This document shows positions 36,971-46,850 of a stretch of 64,000 nucleotides of DNA, in pieces (position 1 is the first letter of the stretch; each line of letters opens with the position of its first letter). The stretch spans positions 62,001 to 126,000 of the forward strand of contig JAFRYI010000007.1 in assembly GCA_017437745.1 (NCBI GenBank), read 5' to 3'. The notes below the pieces were generated by a model. The model had not been told where the DNA came from and did no database searches. It saw nothing but the letters and a program-made list of their open reading frames with translations. Source of the stretch: Bacillota bacterium (GTDB taxonomy: Bacteria; Bacillota; Clostridia; Peptostreptococcales; Anaerovoracaceae). The position numbers and the translations under genes were made by a program.

Positions 36971-38860
36971 ATGCAGATAAGCGAAAGCAAACTGGAGTAT
37001 CTTAAGCTTCTGGCAAGGACCTACAGGTCGGAGAACGAGACCGAAGCCGAGATAGTAAACCTCATGACCATACAGAACCTGCCCAAGGGCACGGACTACT
37101 TCATGAGCGACATCCACGGAGAGTACGAAGCCTTCGTGCACATTCTCCGGAACGCCTCCGGAACCATAAAACGCAGGATAGACGAGATCTTCCCGGAGAT
37201 GGACGATGCGGAGCGCAGATCCTTCGCCACCCTGGTCTATTACCCCAGCGAAAAGCTGGAGATGATACTGCCGGAGATAAAGGACAAGAACGAGTTCTAC
37301 AGGACGACGCTCAGGAGGCTTGTAAAGCTCCTGGAGATATCCACGTTCAAATTCACAAGATCCTACGTCAGAAAACGCATTCCCGAAAAGTACGCCTACA
37401 CCGTGGAGGAGCTCCTCTACGGAACCAGCGGCGAAAGCTCCTACGGCGGCATAAACCACAGGGATTACATCATAGATTCCATCATAGACGTGGGCTGCGC
37501 GGACGACTTCATAAGGGTCCTCTGCGGTACCATAGCCAGAGTTTCCATATTCCGCATGCACATACTGGGAGACCTCTACGACAGAGGCCCCGCGGGCGAG
37601 AGGATAATCGATACCCTCATGCTCTACGACAACGTGGACATACAGTGGGGCAACCACGACATCCTCTGGATGGGAGCCGCTGCCGGCAACCGCGCCTGCA
37701 TCGCCAACGTCGTAAGGAACTGCACCAAGTACGACAACATCCACACTCTGGAGGTGGGTTACGGAATAAGCCTGCGCAAGCTGGAGACCTTCGCTCTGCG
37801 CAACTATCCCAAGGCGGACAACCCGATGATGATCGCCGCCGCCATGATCCAGTTCAAGGTGGAAGGACAGCTCATAAAGAAGCACAGGCACTACGAGATG
37901 GAGTCGCTGCTGCTTCTGGACAAGATAGACTACGAAAAGCACACAATAAACATAGACGGCAGGACCTACAAGCTCAACAGCTGGGAGTTCCCGACCGTGG
38001 ATCCGGCGGATCCCTACAGGCTCACGGGCGAGGAAGAAGAGCTTATGCAGGATCTGGAGAGGGAGTTCGCGGAGAGCCGCATCCTCCAGCAGCACACAAG
38101 GTTCATGTTCGACCACGGCAGCTTCTACAAGGTGCTTAACGGCAACCTGCTGTTCCACGGCTGCATCCCTCTTACGGAAGACGGCGAGTTCGATCCGATA
38201 AACACGGATGACGGCTACAAGTACGGCAGGGAATGGTTCGACTACGCGGAGAAGCTGGTGCGCACCGGCTACTTCAGCAAGGGCGGCAGGGACAAGCAGC
38301 GCGGAGTGGACCTGTTCTGGTATCTGTGGTGCGGATATAAGAGCCCCATGTTCGGCAAGGAGAAGATAACCACCTTCGAGAGGCTCTTCATAGACGACAA
38401 GGAGACCCACGTAGAGAAGAAGAACCCGTACTACGACCTCTACGACCGCGTGGATGTAGTAGAAAAGCTTCTTAAGGAGTTCGGCGGCGATCCGGAGAAC
38501 GGAATAGTAATAAACGGCCACGTTCCGGTAAAGAAGGGCAGCAGCCCCGTCCACGCCGGCGGCAGGCTGATAGTGATAGACGGAGGCTTCGCCAAGGCCT
38601 ACCAGAAGACCACAGGCATTGCGGGCTACACGCTTGTACAGAATTCCAACGGCTTCCTGCTCTCCGCCCACGACGCTTTCACCACGAAGGAGAGAGCCAT
38701 CGCGGAGGAGCTGGACATAAAGACCGTACCGGTACAGGAAGAGCCCGTAAAGAACAGGATAAGGAACAAGGACACGGACGCCGGCAGGGCAAGGCAGGCA
38801 GAGATAGAGAACCTGAAACTGCTGCTCGAGGCGTACAAGGCGGGTCTCATAAAGCAGTAA
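36971..38860 (+). CDS. fbp: Fructose-1,6-bisphosphatase, class III
   Basis: The 629-residue protein has the Firmicutes class III phosphatase metal sites: M-S-D-I-H-G-E-Y, G-D-L-Y-D-R-G-P and W-G-N-H-D-I-L-W-M-G, and later I-N-G-H-V-P-V-K. It removes a phosphate from fructose 1,6-bisphosphate in gluconeogenesis, opposite to the phosphofructokinase encoded at 55703. Length is near the family norm of 640-670. The ATG follows AAGGAGG. Confidence 0.95.
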   Translation: MQISESKLEYLKLLARTYRSENETEAEIVNLMTIQNLPKGTDYFMSDIHGEYEAFVHILRNASGTIKRRIDEIFPEMDDAERRSFATLVYYPSEKLEMILPEIKDKNEFYRTTLRRLVKLLEISTFKFTRSYVRKRIPEKYAYTVEELLYGTSGESSYGGINHRDYIIDSIIDVGCADDFIRVLCGTIARVSIFRMHILGDLYDRGPAGERIIDTLMLYDNVDIQWGNHDILWMGAAAGNRACIANVVRNCTKYDNIHTLEVGYGISLRKLETFALRNYPKADNPMMIAAAMIQFKVEGQLIKKHRHYEMESLLLLDKIDYEKHTINIDGRTYKLNSWEFPTVDPADPYRLTGEEEELMQDLEREFAESRILQQHTRFMFDHGSFYKVLNGNLLFHGCIPLTEDGEFDPINTDDGYKYGREWFDYAEKLVRTGYFSKGGRDKQRGVDLFWYLWCGYKSPMFGKEKITTFERLFIDDKETHVEKKNPYYDLYDRVDVVEKLLKEFGGDPENGIVINGHVPVKKGSSPVHAGGRLIVIDGGFAKAYQKTTGIAGYTLVQNSNGFLLSAHDAFTTKERAIAEELDIKTVPVQEEPVKNRIRNKDTDAGRARQAEIENLKLLLEAYKAGLIKQ

Positions 38861-38932
38861 AGTCCCGGGCGCAGGCAGGGCTGCGCGGTTCCGGGGGCTG
38901 AAGATAAGCATCAAAAGGGTAATTTACGGTAA

Positions 38933-40537
38933 ATGTCGGAAGATAACAGAGCTAAAAAAACATTCGTTGCCGGCGCGGCGCTTCTGGGCGTCGCGGGAAT
39001 ACTGGTAAAAGTGCTGGGGGTGTTCTTCAGGATACCCCTGACCAACATCATAAGCGCCAACGGAATGGGATACTACCAGACGGCCTATCCCATGTACATT
39101 CTAATGCTTACGATCTCGTCGTCGGGACTGCCCACGGCGATATCCCGCATGATCTCCGAAAGGCGTTCCACGGGCGAGTATTACGAGGCGTACAGGGTAT
39201 TCAGGATCTCCTTCAAGGTAATGGCTGCCCTGGGCGTTGCCACGGCTGTTATAGTATTCATCTTCGCGCCCTGGATAACCAGGCTGCAGGGCGAACCGGA
39301 CGCGGTATACGCGCTAAGGACCACTGTTCCGGCGCTGCTGCTGTGCCCCATCATGAGCTGCTACCGCGGCTTCTTCCAGGGACAGAAGTCCATGGGTCCG
39401 ACCGCCGTATCGCAGGTCGTGGAGCAGGTGTTCCGCGTAGGCATAGGTCTGGCGCTGGCGGCGCTTCTTATGTCCAAAGGGCTTCCCCATGCCGCTGCCG
39501 GAGCAAGCTTCGGAGCAAGCGCGGGCGCTCTGTTCGGACTTATAGCGGTCCTGTTCATATTCGTCCACAACAAGCCTGTCATGATGTCGGAGATAAAGGA
39601 GTCCGGACGCAAGCCCATACAGCCTTCCTCCGGCATAGTGCGCGACCTGTTCGCCATAGCCATACCCATCACCATAGGCGCCTGCATAATGCCTATCCTA
39701 AACTGGATAGACACCCTGATAGTAAAGAACGTTCTGATGGACATAGGCTACACGGACGCAGCCGCCAGAACGCTATACGGCGAGCTTTCCGGCATGGCCT
39801 CCCCGATAATCAACTTCCCGCAGGTGCTTGCGCAGGCCATATGCTTAAGCCTGGTACCTGTCATCACGGACGCTTTCAAGCGCGACGACATGGACTTCGT
39901 CCGCACGAACAGCGCGCTGGGCATGCGCTACGCAGCGCTGATAGGTCTTCCGTGCTCTATAGGCATGATAGTTTTGGCAAGGCCCATAATGCTGCTCTTC
40001 TACCGCAGCCAGCAGGACAGCATAGCCAACGCAGCGTCCTGTCTGTCGTTCTACGCTGTGGGACTGTTCTTCCTTGCTTCGGTCCACGCGCTTACGGGCG
40101 TGCTGCAGGGCATAGGAAGGCAGGGCATACCGGTAAAGAATCTGTTCATAGGCGCTGTGGTAAAGGTAGTCATAACGTACGTTCTTACCAGGATCCCCGC
40201 GGTCAACGTAAGGGGAGCCGCCATAGGCACTACCTGCGCCTACATAGTGGCTGCTTGGCTGAACCTCGTTGCCGTAAGGCGCTACACAGGCATGAAGTTC
40301 GATCTGAAACTGATGTTCATGGGGCCGCTGATCTCTTCCCTGGTCATGGGTGCCGCTGCGTTCGGCGTGTACAGGATCCTCTCCGCAAGGATGGGCAACG
40401 CGGTGTCGACTCTGGCAGCCGTTTTCATAGGCGTCGTTATCTACGTGATAATGGTCTTCCTGACACGTTCCATAAAGCCGGAGGAGCTGTCCTCCGCACC
40501 CGGTTTCAGAAGGCTGAGCAGGATTTTCAGGAAGTAG
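38933..40537 (+). CDS. SpoVB/MurJ-type lipid flippase
   Basis: The 534-residue protein has about 14 membrane segments and the polysaccharide-export (MOP) fold, with the N-terminal G-V-F-F-R-I-P-L-T-N-I and the first-half sequence Y-R-G-F-F-Q-G, typical of SpoVB and YtgP-like lipid II flippases. It would move lipid-linked cell-wall precursors outward. The ribosome site is weak (AAAAGGG, 14 bases away). Vegetative versus sporulation use cannot be decided here. Confidence 0.88.
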   Translation: MSEDNRAKKTFVAGAALLGVAGILVKVLGVFFRIPLTNIISANGMGYYQTAYPMYILMLTISSSGLPTAISRMISERRSTGEYYEAYRVFRISFKVMAALGVATAVIVFIFAPWITRLQGEPDAVYALRTTVPALLLCPIMSCYRGFFQGQKSMGPTAVSQVVEQVFRVGIGLALAALLMSKGLPHAAAGASFGASAGALFGLIAVLFIFVHNKPVMMSEIKESGRKPIQPSSGIVRDLFAIAIPITIGACIMPILNWIDTLIVKNVLMDIGYTDAAARTLYGELSGMASPIINFPQVLAQAICLSLVPVITDAFKRDDMDFVRTNSALGMRYAALIGLPCSIGMIVLARPIMLLFYRSQQDSIANAASCLSFYAVGLFFLASVHALTGVLQGIGRQGIPVKNLFIGAVVKVVITYVLTRIPAVNVRGAAIGTTCAYIVAAWLNLVAVRRYTGMKFDLKLMFMGPLISSLVMGAAAFGVYRILSARMGNAVSTLAAVFIGVVIYVIMVFLTRSIKPEELSSAPGFRRLSRIFRK

Positions 40538-40561
40538 TTTTTATACAGTTGTTTAGCTACT

Positions 40562-40593
40562 CGCCGCTCTCTTTAAGGGGGCGGCGGTTTTAT
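40562..40593 (+). terminator. Terminator of the flippase gene
   Basis: CGCCGC (40562-40567) pairs with GCGGCG (40581-40586), extended by weaker pairs, then GTTTTAT. Confidence 0.7.
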
Positions 40594-40669
40594 GTAAATC
40601 AGTTTTGCGGACGCAGGGCAAAAATCCCGATAAATGTTGATTTTTTAAGCCTTTTCGGCGTTTTTGAGG

Positions 40670-40697
40670 TTGACTTATTTGGTGAAATCAGTACAAT
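40670..40697 (+). promoter_or_regulatory. Promoter of the HU gene
   Basis: TTGACT (40670-40675) and TACAAT (40692-40697) have 16-base spacing. Confidence 0.7.
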
Positions 40698-40762
40698 AAT
40701 AGGTGAACGAAAGTTGTATCGAAAAGGCGTTTTTACAGCCAATAAAAAATAGGAGGAATAAA

Positions 40763-41044
40763 ATGAATAAGTCTGAATTAGTAGCAAGCGTAGCAGCTAA
40801 GACCGGTCTTACCAAGAAGGATACGGAGATCACCGTTAACGCGGCGCTGGAAGCACTCGAGGCAGAGCTCAAGAAGGGCGGAAAGGTACAGCTGATCGGC
40901 TTCGGTACCTTCGAAGTTAAGGCTCGCAAGGCTCGTCAGGGCAGAAACCCGCAGAAGCCGGGCGAAGTAGTTAAGATCCCCGCCAGCAAGGCTCCCGTAT
41001 TCAAGGCCGGCAAGGCTCTCAAGGACGCTGTAAACAAGAAGTAA
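40763..41044 (+). CDS. hup: DNA-binding protein HU
   Basis: The 93-residue protein is a full-length [10 protein letters not shown] at the start, I-G-F-G-T-F at the dimer core, the DNA-clamping arm [11 protein letters not shown] and the closing [11 protein letters not shown]. It compacts and bends DNA as a dimer. The ATG at 40763 follows TAGGAGGAATAAA; an upstream in-frame start at 40703 is not credible. Confidence 0.97.
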   Translation: MNKSELVASVAAKTGLTKKDTEITVNAALEALEAELKKGGKVQLIGFGTFEVKARKARQGRNPQKPGEVVKIPASKAPVFKAGKALKDAVNKK

Positions 41045-41059
41045 TATAGGCTGTTCTTT

Positions 41060-41090
41060 AAAGGGCGGACCGAAAGGCCCGCTCTTTTTT
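41060..41090 (+). terminator. Terminator of the HU gene
   Basis: AAAGGGCGGACC pairs with GGCCCGCTCTTT around a GAAA loop with one mismatch, followed by TTT. Confidence 0.85.
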
Positions 41091-41124
41091 ATTGTTTCGC
41101 GCAGGCCGCATCGTTGCCATTGCC

Positions 41125-41154
41125 TTGCGCAGAATTAAGTCAAAGTGCTATACT
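41125..41154 (+). promoter_or_regulatory. Promoter of the dehydratase/activase genes
   Basis: TTGCGC (41125-41130) is 18 bases from TATACT (41149-41154), which has TGC before it; an overlapping TATAAT (41154-41159) is an alternative -10. Confidence 0.5.
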
Positions 41155-41221
41155 ATAATCTAATACCTATATATAACTATATATAGAAAAGCGGTCGAGG
41201 ACCGCAGAAAGGCAAGTCTTA

Positions 41222-42466
41222 ATGGGGCCGGATTTCACTAAGAAAATGAAGGAAGAATACACCATAATCGCGCCGGATATCTTTCCGACGCACATGGAGC
41301 TGATCGAGGCTGCCTTCAGGATCTACGGCTACAAGGTGGTGGCGGTGCACTACGAAGGCAAGAAGGTCATCGACACCGGCCTTAAGTATCTTCACAACGA
41401 TGTCTGCTACCCGGCGATCTGTTCTCTGGGGCAGCAGCTCTACGCTCTGTCCTGCGGCGATTTCGACCCGGACAAGTCTGCCCTCATAATGTTCCAGACA
41501 GGCGGCGGCTGCAGGGCGTCCAACTACATAATGCTCCTTCGCAAGGCCCTTAAGAACATGGGCATGGAGCACGTTCCGGTAATTTCCGTAAGCTTCGGCC
41601 AGCTGGAAAAATACAGCGGCTTTAAGATAACTCCGGCCATGGCGCTTACGGCGCTGCGCTGCCTCATATACGGCGACATGCTGCTCCTGCTTAAGAACCA
41701 GACTTTGCCTTACGAGATCAACAAGGGCGACACCAGGCGTGTAGTGGACAAGTGGATAAAGGAACTGACGGAACAGCTTGCGCATAAGAAAGGCCTTACG
41801 AGCCGCGCCATGAAGAAGAACCTTGCCGCCATAGCGAAGGATTTCCACGACATTCCCCGCGAAAAGAAGGACCTTGTAAAGGTCGGCATCGTGGGCGAGA
41901 TATACGTAAAATACGCGTCCCTGGGCAACAACGGCCTGGAGGAGTTCCTGCTGTCTCAGGGCTGCGAGTACATGGTGCCCGGCGTGCTGGGCTTCTTCCA
42001 GTACTGCTTCGCCAACATGGAGAAGGACCACGAGTACTACGGCGGAGGCCTGGGCGCTCTGTGGGGCGGCCGCATAGCCGGTAAGATCTCCGACCGCTGG
42101 GAGAAAGCCATGCTGGACGCGCTGGAGCCCTATCCGGAGTTCGTCAAGCCCGTTCATTTCGGCAAGGTGGAGGAGCTTGCGGACACGATACTGGACCGCG
42201 GAGTAAAGATGGGCGAAGGGTGGCTCCTGCCCGGCGAGACCGCGGAGCTGATAGAAAAAGGCTATACTAACGTAATATGCGCCCAGCCCTTCGGCTGCCT
42301 GCCGAACCACATAGTGGGCAAGGGCACTATCAGAAGGCTGCGGGAGCTCTATCCCAAGGCCAACATATTCCCGGTGGACTACGACTCCGGAGCCTCCAAG
42401 GTGAACCAGGAGAACCGCATCAAACTGATGCTCGCGATAGCCCGCGAACAGGAGGGCAAATCATGA
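41222..42466 (+). CDS. 2-hydroxyacyl-CoA dehydratase-like protein (COG3581 type)
   Basis: The 414-residue protein resembles the stand-alone dehydratase-like component that accompanies large activases in Clostridia. It has conserved cysteine-containing segments H-N-D-V-C-Y-P-A, Q-T-G-G-G-C-R-A-S-N and Q-P-F-G-C-L-P-N-H, which could hold a [4Fe-4S] cluster as in HgdAB-type dehydratases. Its biological reaction is unknown, and it need not be an acyl-CoA dehydratase. The ATG follows AGAAAGG. Its TGA overlaps the ATG of the activase gene. Confidence 0.82.
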   Translation: MGPDFTKKMKEEYTIIAPDIFPTHMELIEAAFRIYGYKVVAVHYEGKKVIDTGLKYLHNDVCYPAICSLGQQLYALSCGDFDPDKSALIMFQTGGGCRASNYIMLLRKALKNMGMEHVPVISVSFGQLEKYSGFKITPAMALTALRCLIYGDMLLLLKNQTLPYEINKGDTRRVVDKWIKELTEQLAHKKGLTSRAMKKNLAAIAKDFHDIPREKKDLVKVGIVGEIYVKYASLGNNGLEEFLLSQGCEYMVPGVLGFFQYCFANMEKDHEYYGGGLGALWGGRIAGKISDRWEKAMLDALEPYPEFVKPVHFGKVEELADTILDRGVKMGEGWLLPGETAELIEKGYTNVICAQPFGCLPNHIVGKGTIRRLRELYPKANIFPVDYDSGASKVNQENRIKLMLAIAREQEGKS

Positions 42467-45432
42467 AGAAGCTCGGCATAGACGTAGGTTCCACAACCTT
42501 AAAATGCGTGGTGATGGACGCGGACGGAAAGCTTCTTTTCGCCAGGTATCTGCGCCATCTTTCCAAGATAGACGAGTGCCTGGGCGAGATGCTGTCCCAG
42601 GTAAGTGCGGAGCTTCCGGGCGAGACTTTCGAGCTTGCGATGTCCGGTTCCGCCGGCATGGGCCTGGCGGAGAGCATGGGCCTTCCGTTCGTGCAGGAAG
42701 TGTACGCGGAGAGGGTGGCCGTAAAGCGCCTGGCTCCGGGCACGGACGTTGTTATAGAGCTGGGCGGCGAGGACGCCAAGATACTCTTCCTTACCGGCGG
42801 TTTCGAGATGCGAATGAACGGCACCTGCGCCGGCGGCACGGGAGCTTTCATAGATCAGATGGCCTCGCTGATGCAGGTCCCCACGGAGCAGATGGACGCT
42901 CTGGCGGCAAAGCACGAGAAGCTCTACACCATAGCCAGCCGCTGCGGCGTTTTCGCCAAGTCCGACGTTCAGCCGCTGCTCAACCAGGGCGCCAGAAAGG
43001 AAGACATCGCCGCGAGCATTTTCTACGCTGTTGTCAACCAGACCATAGCCGGCCTTGCTCAGGGCAGGGAGATAAAGGGAAACATTCTCTACCTGGGCGG
43101 ACCACTTACATACATTCCGCAGCTTAGGGCTGCGTTCGACGACGTTCTGGGATCAAAGGGAACCTGCCCGGAGAATTCGCTCTACTACGTGGCCATGGGA
43201 GCCGCGTGGGCCGGAAGCGGGGAGACCATAGACATACCGCAGCTTCTGGACAAGCTCGCGAACCGCGGGACCGGCAAAGGCTACACCGCCTGCACCCCTC
43301 TGTTTACAAGCGAAGAGGAGTATGCAGAGTTTACCGAAAGGCACAGGAAAGCATCCGAAGGAATAAGCGAGATAAGCGCTCCGGAGCTGGAGATGTTCCT
43401 TGGAATAGACGCGGGATCCACCACGGTAAAGCTGGTGCTTACGGACAGGAAAGGCAACGTCTTCCGTCCTCTGTACACCCCCAACAACGGCAACCCGGTG
43501 CCCATAGTAAAGAGCTATCTGCAGCAGCTCTACAGGGACTATCCGGGGATAAGGATACTGGGCTCCGCCGTCACAGGCTACGGCGAGGAGATAATACGCA
43601 ACGCGTTCTGCGTGGGCACGGGCGTGGTCGAGACCGTGGCGCACTATACCGCCGCGAAGAAGTTCTGCCCGGACGTGGACTTCATACTGGACATAGGCGG
43701 ACAGGACATAAAGTGCTTCCAGATAAGGGGAGGCGCGATAGACAGCATATATCTTAACGAGGCTTGCTCTTCCGGCTGCGGATCCTTCCTGCAGACCTTC
43801 GCGGGGGCGCTCGGTTACAGCCCGGCGGAGTTCGCTAAGCTTGGGCTCTACGCGGAAAAGCCCGTGGACCTGGGTTCGCGCTGCACGGTATTCATGAACA
43901 GCTCCGTAAAGCAGGCCCAAAAAGACGGCGCCGCGGTGGAAGACATCGCCGCGGGCCTTTCCATAAGCGTAGTAAAGAACGCCCTCTACAAGGTGATACG
44001 CTGCGCAAGCGCGGAGTCCCTGGGAAAGAACATAGTCGTCCAGGGAGGAACGTTCCTGAACGATTCGGTGCTGAGGGCATTCGAACAGGAGATAGGCGCG
44101 GAAGTCATCCGTCCTGCCTTCGCTCCGCTGATGGGAGCGTACGGCGCGGCCCTCTACGCCATGCAGCACGAAGATACGTCCAGAGGCGCTCTGCTCAACG
44201 CGGAGCAGCTGGAAGCCTTCGTACACAACGTAAAGACAGCGAGCTGCGGTCTGTGCACCAACAACTGCAGCCTTACCATAAACGATTTCGGCGGCGGCAG
44301 GCGTTTCATAGCCGGCAACCGCTGCGAACGCCCCATAAAAGGCGAGGGCGTAAAGGAGCACTACGACCTCTACAAGTACAAGCAGCAGCTTTTAGGCGAG
44401 CTGATGTCGGACATCCGCGACCCGAACAGGAAGACCATAGGCATACCCATGGGGCTCAACAACTACGAGCTCCTGCCGTTCTGGCACGCCTTCTTTAAGG
44501 ATCTGGGCTTCAACGTTCTGGTGTCGCCGTTCTCCACAAGAAGGATATACCTCAGCGGACAGCACACGATCCCTTCCGATACGGCCTGCTATCCGGCCAA
44601 ACTGATGCACGGTCACCTGGAGTACCTGCTCCAGCAGCAGCCGGACGCCATATTCTACCCCAACATGAGCTACAACACGGAGGAAGGCCTGGGCGTTAAT
44701 CACTTCAACTGCCCGGTCGTGGCCTACTATCCGCAGCTTCTTAAGCTCAACACCGCGGATTTCAAGGGTATAACCTTCATAGACGATTTCATGAGCCTGG
44801 CGGATAAAAAGCAGTTTACCGGGCGCGTGTCAAAGATACTTCCGGGCTATTTCCCGGAGCTTAAGAAAGGGCAGATAAAGGCCGCCGCGGACAAGGCCTA
44901 CGAGGCTCTGGCGGATTACTTCAGGAAGGTACGCGCCAAGGCTGACGAGTACATAAAGATCGCGGAAGAAAAGGACATGCCCGTGATAGTCCTCGCGGGC
45001 AGACCTTACCATGTTGACCCGGAGATAAACCACGGCATAGACACGCTGATCTGCCGTCTGGGAGCGGTGGTCATAACCGAGGACAGCCTCAGCAGCCGCA
45101 TAGAACCGTTCGCGGTCAACGTGCGCAACCAGTGGACCTACCACGCAAGGCTGTACGCCGCCGCCAAATACATAGCGCAGCTGCCCGCAGGGACCCGCAT
45201 GGACCTGGTGCAGCTGGTGTCATTCGGATGCGGCGTGGACGCCATTACCACGGACGAGGTCCGCTCCATACTGGAGAGCGCCGGCAAGCTGTACACGCAG
45301 ATCAAGATAGACGAGATCTCCAACATGGGAGCCATAACCATAAGGCTGCGCAGCCTGTTCTCCGCGGCGGGAGACAAGGAAAAGAAAGCCCGGGAAGCGG
45401 GCGGCTCCGCAGCTGCGCGGAAAAAAGCTTAG
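42463..45432 (+). CDS. Large acyl-CoA dehydratase activase (two ASKHA domains plus DUF2229)
   Basis: The 989-residue protein starts with an ASKHA ATPase domain (G-I-D-V-G-S-T-T near residue 4) and has a second (G-I-D-A-G-S-T-T near residue 315). Cluster-ligand motifs S-R-C-G-V-F-A (about 159) and S-R-C-T-V-F-M (about 471) match those of HgdC activators. A C-terminal DUF2229-like region follows, with I-P-S-D-T-A-C-Y-P-A-K. Such proteins use ATP to push an electron into an Fe-S partner, presumably the protein at 41222. The ATG at 42463 follows AGGAGGGC; the longer upstream frame is a shadow. In many Clostridia all parts are one polypeptide; here the partner is separate and upstream. Confidence 0.87.
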   Translation: MKKLGIDVGSTTLKCVVMDADGKLLFARYLRHLSKIDECLGEMLSQVSAELPGETFELAMSGSAGMGLAESMGLPFVQEVYAERVAVKRLAPGTDVVIELGGEDAKILFLTGGFEMRMNGTCAGGTGAFIDQMASLMQVPTEQMDALAAKHEKLYTIASRCGVFAKSDVQPLLNQGARKEDIAASIFYAVVNQTIAGLAQGREIKGNILYLGGPLTYIPQLRAAFDDVLGSKGTCPENSLYYVAMGAAWAGSGETIDIPQLLDKLANRGTGKGYTACTPLFTSEEEYAEFTERHRKASEGISEISAPELEMFLGIDAGSTTVKLVLTDRKGNVFRPLYTPNNGNPVPIVKSYLQQLYRDYPGIRILGSAVTGYGEEIIRNAFCVGTGVVETVAHYTAAKKFCPDVDFILDIGGQDIKCFQIRGGAIDSIYLNEACSSGCGSFLQTFAGALGYSPAEFAKLGLYAEKPVDLGSRCTVFMNSSVKQAQKDGAAVEDIAAGLSISVVKNALYKVIRCASAESLGKNIVVQGGTFLNDSVLRAFEQEIGAEVIRPAFAPLMGAYGAALYAMQHEDTSRGALLNAEQLEAFVHNVKTASCGLCTNNCSLTINDFGGGRRFIAGNRCERPIKGEGVKEHYDLYKYKQQLLGELMSDIRDPNRKTIGIPMGLNNYELLPFWHAFFKDLGFNVLVSPFSTRRIYLSGQHTIPSDTACYPAKLMHGHLEYLLQQQPDAIFYPNMSYNTEEGLGVNHFNCPVVAYYPQLLKLNTADFKGITFIDDFMSLADKKQFTGRVSKILPGYFPELKKGQIKAAADKAYEALADYFRKVRAKADEYIKIAEEKDMPVIVLAGRPYHVDPEINHGIDTLICRLGAVVITEDSLSSRIEPFAVNVRNQWTYHARLYAAAKYIAQLPAGTRMDLVQLVSFGCGVDAITTDEVRSILESAGKLYTQIKIDEISNMGAITIRLRSLFSAAGDKEKKAREAGGSAAARKKA

Positions 45433-45441
45433 ACCAGAAGG

Positions 45442-46554
45442 ATGCTTAAAGATCATTACGAAACGATAATAGTCGGCGCCGGCCCGGCCGGACTTGCCTG
45501 CGCGCTTAAGCTTAAGGAACTGGGCGCGGAGGACTTCGTTGTGCTGGAGCGTTTCGAATTCCCAAGGGATAAGTGCTGCGCGGGATACATCACCGGCAAG
45601 ACCCGGCTCGTGTACGAGTCGCTTGGCCTGAACATAGAAAAGTGTCATTACTCGTTCATAGAGGACTTCGGGATATGGTACGACGGCGCGGAGCGCCAGA
45701 AGATACTCAACCGCTTCCTCTACACGAACGACCGAATAGACAGGGTGGAACTGGACCACGCGTTCTTTAAGCTTGCGCGCGAAAAAGGCGTGGCGATAGA
45801 GGAGAACGCTAGGGTAAGCGCCGTGGATCTGTCCAGCCGCACGGTAACGGTAAACGACAGCATCACCGTGGGCTTCGGCAGTCTGGTGTTCGCGGACGGC
45901 ACCGTGGGCATAGGAAGCAAACTGCAGGAAGCGGAAGACCCGCGCTTAGGCAGAAAAAAGAACATCGCCATGCAGATGATCTTCGAAAGCGATCGCCCGG
46001 ACAGCATAGAGCTGCATTTCGGCATTGCGCCCAAGGGCTACGGCTGGATAAGCAGCTGCGGCGGCGTCACTAACGCCGGAATAACGGACGAGTTCCGCAG
46101 GGACGCGGACTATCACGAGCTTTTCGCGGATTATTTAAGGCGGACCGGCTTCGATCCGGACGCTTTGCGGGCGACGGAAGACAGGGCTGCGGCTCCGGAC
46201 GGAAAGCCCCAGCTCCACGCGGCGTTCACACCCATAGGTCTCAGGAAGCCTGTCATCGGAGGATGCGTCTACTACGCCGGCGACGCTCTGGGAGCCTGCG
46301 ACCCGTTCACTCTTTCCGGCCTCCGTTACGGACTTAAGAGCGGCCAGCTTGCGGCGGAAGCCATAGTATCCGGAGACGCTAGACCGCTTAAAAGCTACGT
46401 GCGCGGCCTTAAGGCAAAGTACGGTTTCTCCAGGTTCCTGATGAAGCTCTTCTACGTCCGTCCGATCACGTCCCTGGTCCTTAAGGTGGGATGCAGATGG
46501 TTCGGCGGAATAGTATCCTTTACTTTCAACAACTTCTTCATAAACAAAAAGTGA
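45442..46554 (+). CDS. Geranylgeranyl-reductase-family FAD oxidoreductase
   Basis: The 370-residue flavoprotein has the FAD motif I-V-G-A-G-P-A-G-L-A, the family segment P-R-D-K-C-C-A-G-Y-I-T and the later G-D-A-L-G-A-C-D-P-F-T-L-S-G-L-R-Y-G. These match the geranylgeranyl reductase family, which reduces isoprenoid double bonds; clostridial members have other or unknown substrates. It starts 9 bases after the activase stop, so it may be cotranscribed. The C-terminal region is hydrophobic and basic, suggesting contact with the membrane. A terminator follows at 46621. Confidence 0.82.
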   Translation: MLKDHYETIIVGAGPAGLACALKLKELGAEDFVVLERFEFPRDKCCAGYITGKTRLVYESLGLNIEKCHYSFIEDFGIWYDGAERQKILNRFLYTNDRIDRVELDHAFFKLAREKGVAIEENARVSAVDLSSRTVTVNDSITVGFGSLVFADGTVGIGSKLQEAEDPRLGRKKNIAMQMIFESDRPDSIELHFGIAPKGYGWISSCGGVTNAGITDEFRRDADYHELFADYLRRTGFDPDALRATEDRAAAPDGKPQLHAAFTPIGLRKPVIGGCVYYAGDALGACDPFTLSGLRYGLKSGQLAAEAIVSGDARPLKSYVRGLKAKYGFSRFLMKLFYVRPITSLVLKVGCRWFGGIVSFTFNNFFINKK

Positions 46555-46620
46555 TCCGCAGGGGTCCGCGGCAGACCAGGATCGTCCTCCGCGGCCGGGA
46601 TGGGCTGCCGGATGATAAAT

Positions 46621-46651
46621 AACAAACAGGCGTTCCTGTTTGTTTTTTTAT
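46621..46651 (+). terminator. Terminator after the flavoprotein gene
   Basis: AACAAACAGG (46621-46630) pairs with CCTGTTTGTT (46635-46644), followed by T residues; the -35 of the next promoter is embedded in it. Confidence 0.85.
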
Positions 46652-46667
46652 GCATCTGTGATATAAT
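46640..46667 (+). promoter_or_regulatory. Promoter of the cobalamin-riboswitch operon
   Basis: TTGTTT (46640-46645) and TATAAT (46662-46667) are spaced by 16 bases. Confidence 0.6.
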
Positions 46668-46682
46668 CGAAATACAAATCAC

Positions 46683-46850
46683 TGTTCAGGTGCCCCGGCG
46701 CTGCCGGGGATAATAGGGAAACGGGTGCAAATCCCGTACGATCCGGTCACTGTAACGGAGAGCTTAAGCGCAACATGCCATTGCCTTAAAGGTGAGAAGG
46801 CGCGCCACGCGAAGACCCGAAGTCAGGAGACCTGCCTGAACGGAACGATA
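46683..46850 (+). promoter_or_regulatory. Cobalamin riboswitch
   Basis: The leader has the conserved parts of the B12 aptamer: AGGTGCC at the start, GGGAAACGGGTGCAAATCCC, GGTCACTGTAACGG and the B12 box AAGTCAGGAGACCTGCC (46820-46836). The outer stem pairs TTCAGG (46685-46690) with CCTGAA (46835-46840). It precedes a BtuFCD-like importer. A terminator at 46931 is the likely expression platform, so transport should be off when cobalamin is plentiful. Confidence 0.92.

Noticed and set aside
36941-38914. 657-codon minus-strand frame opposite fbp
   Set aside because: It is an antisense shadow; the + strand has all class III phosphatase metal motifs.
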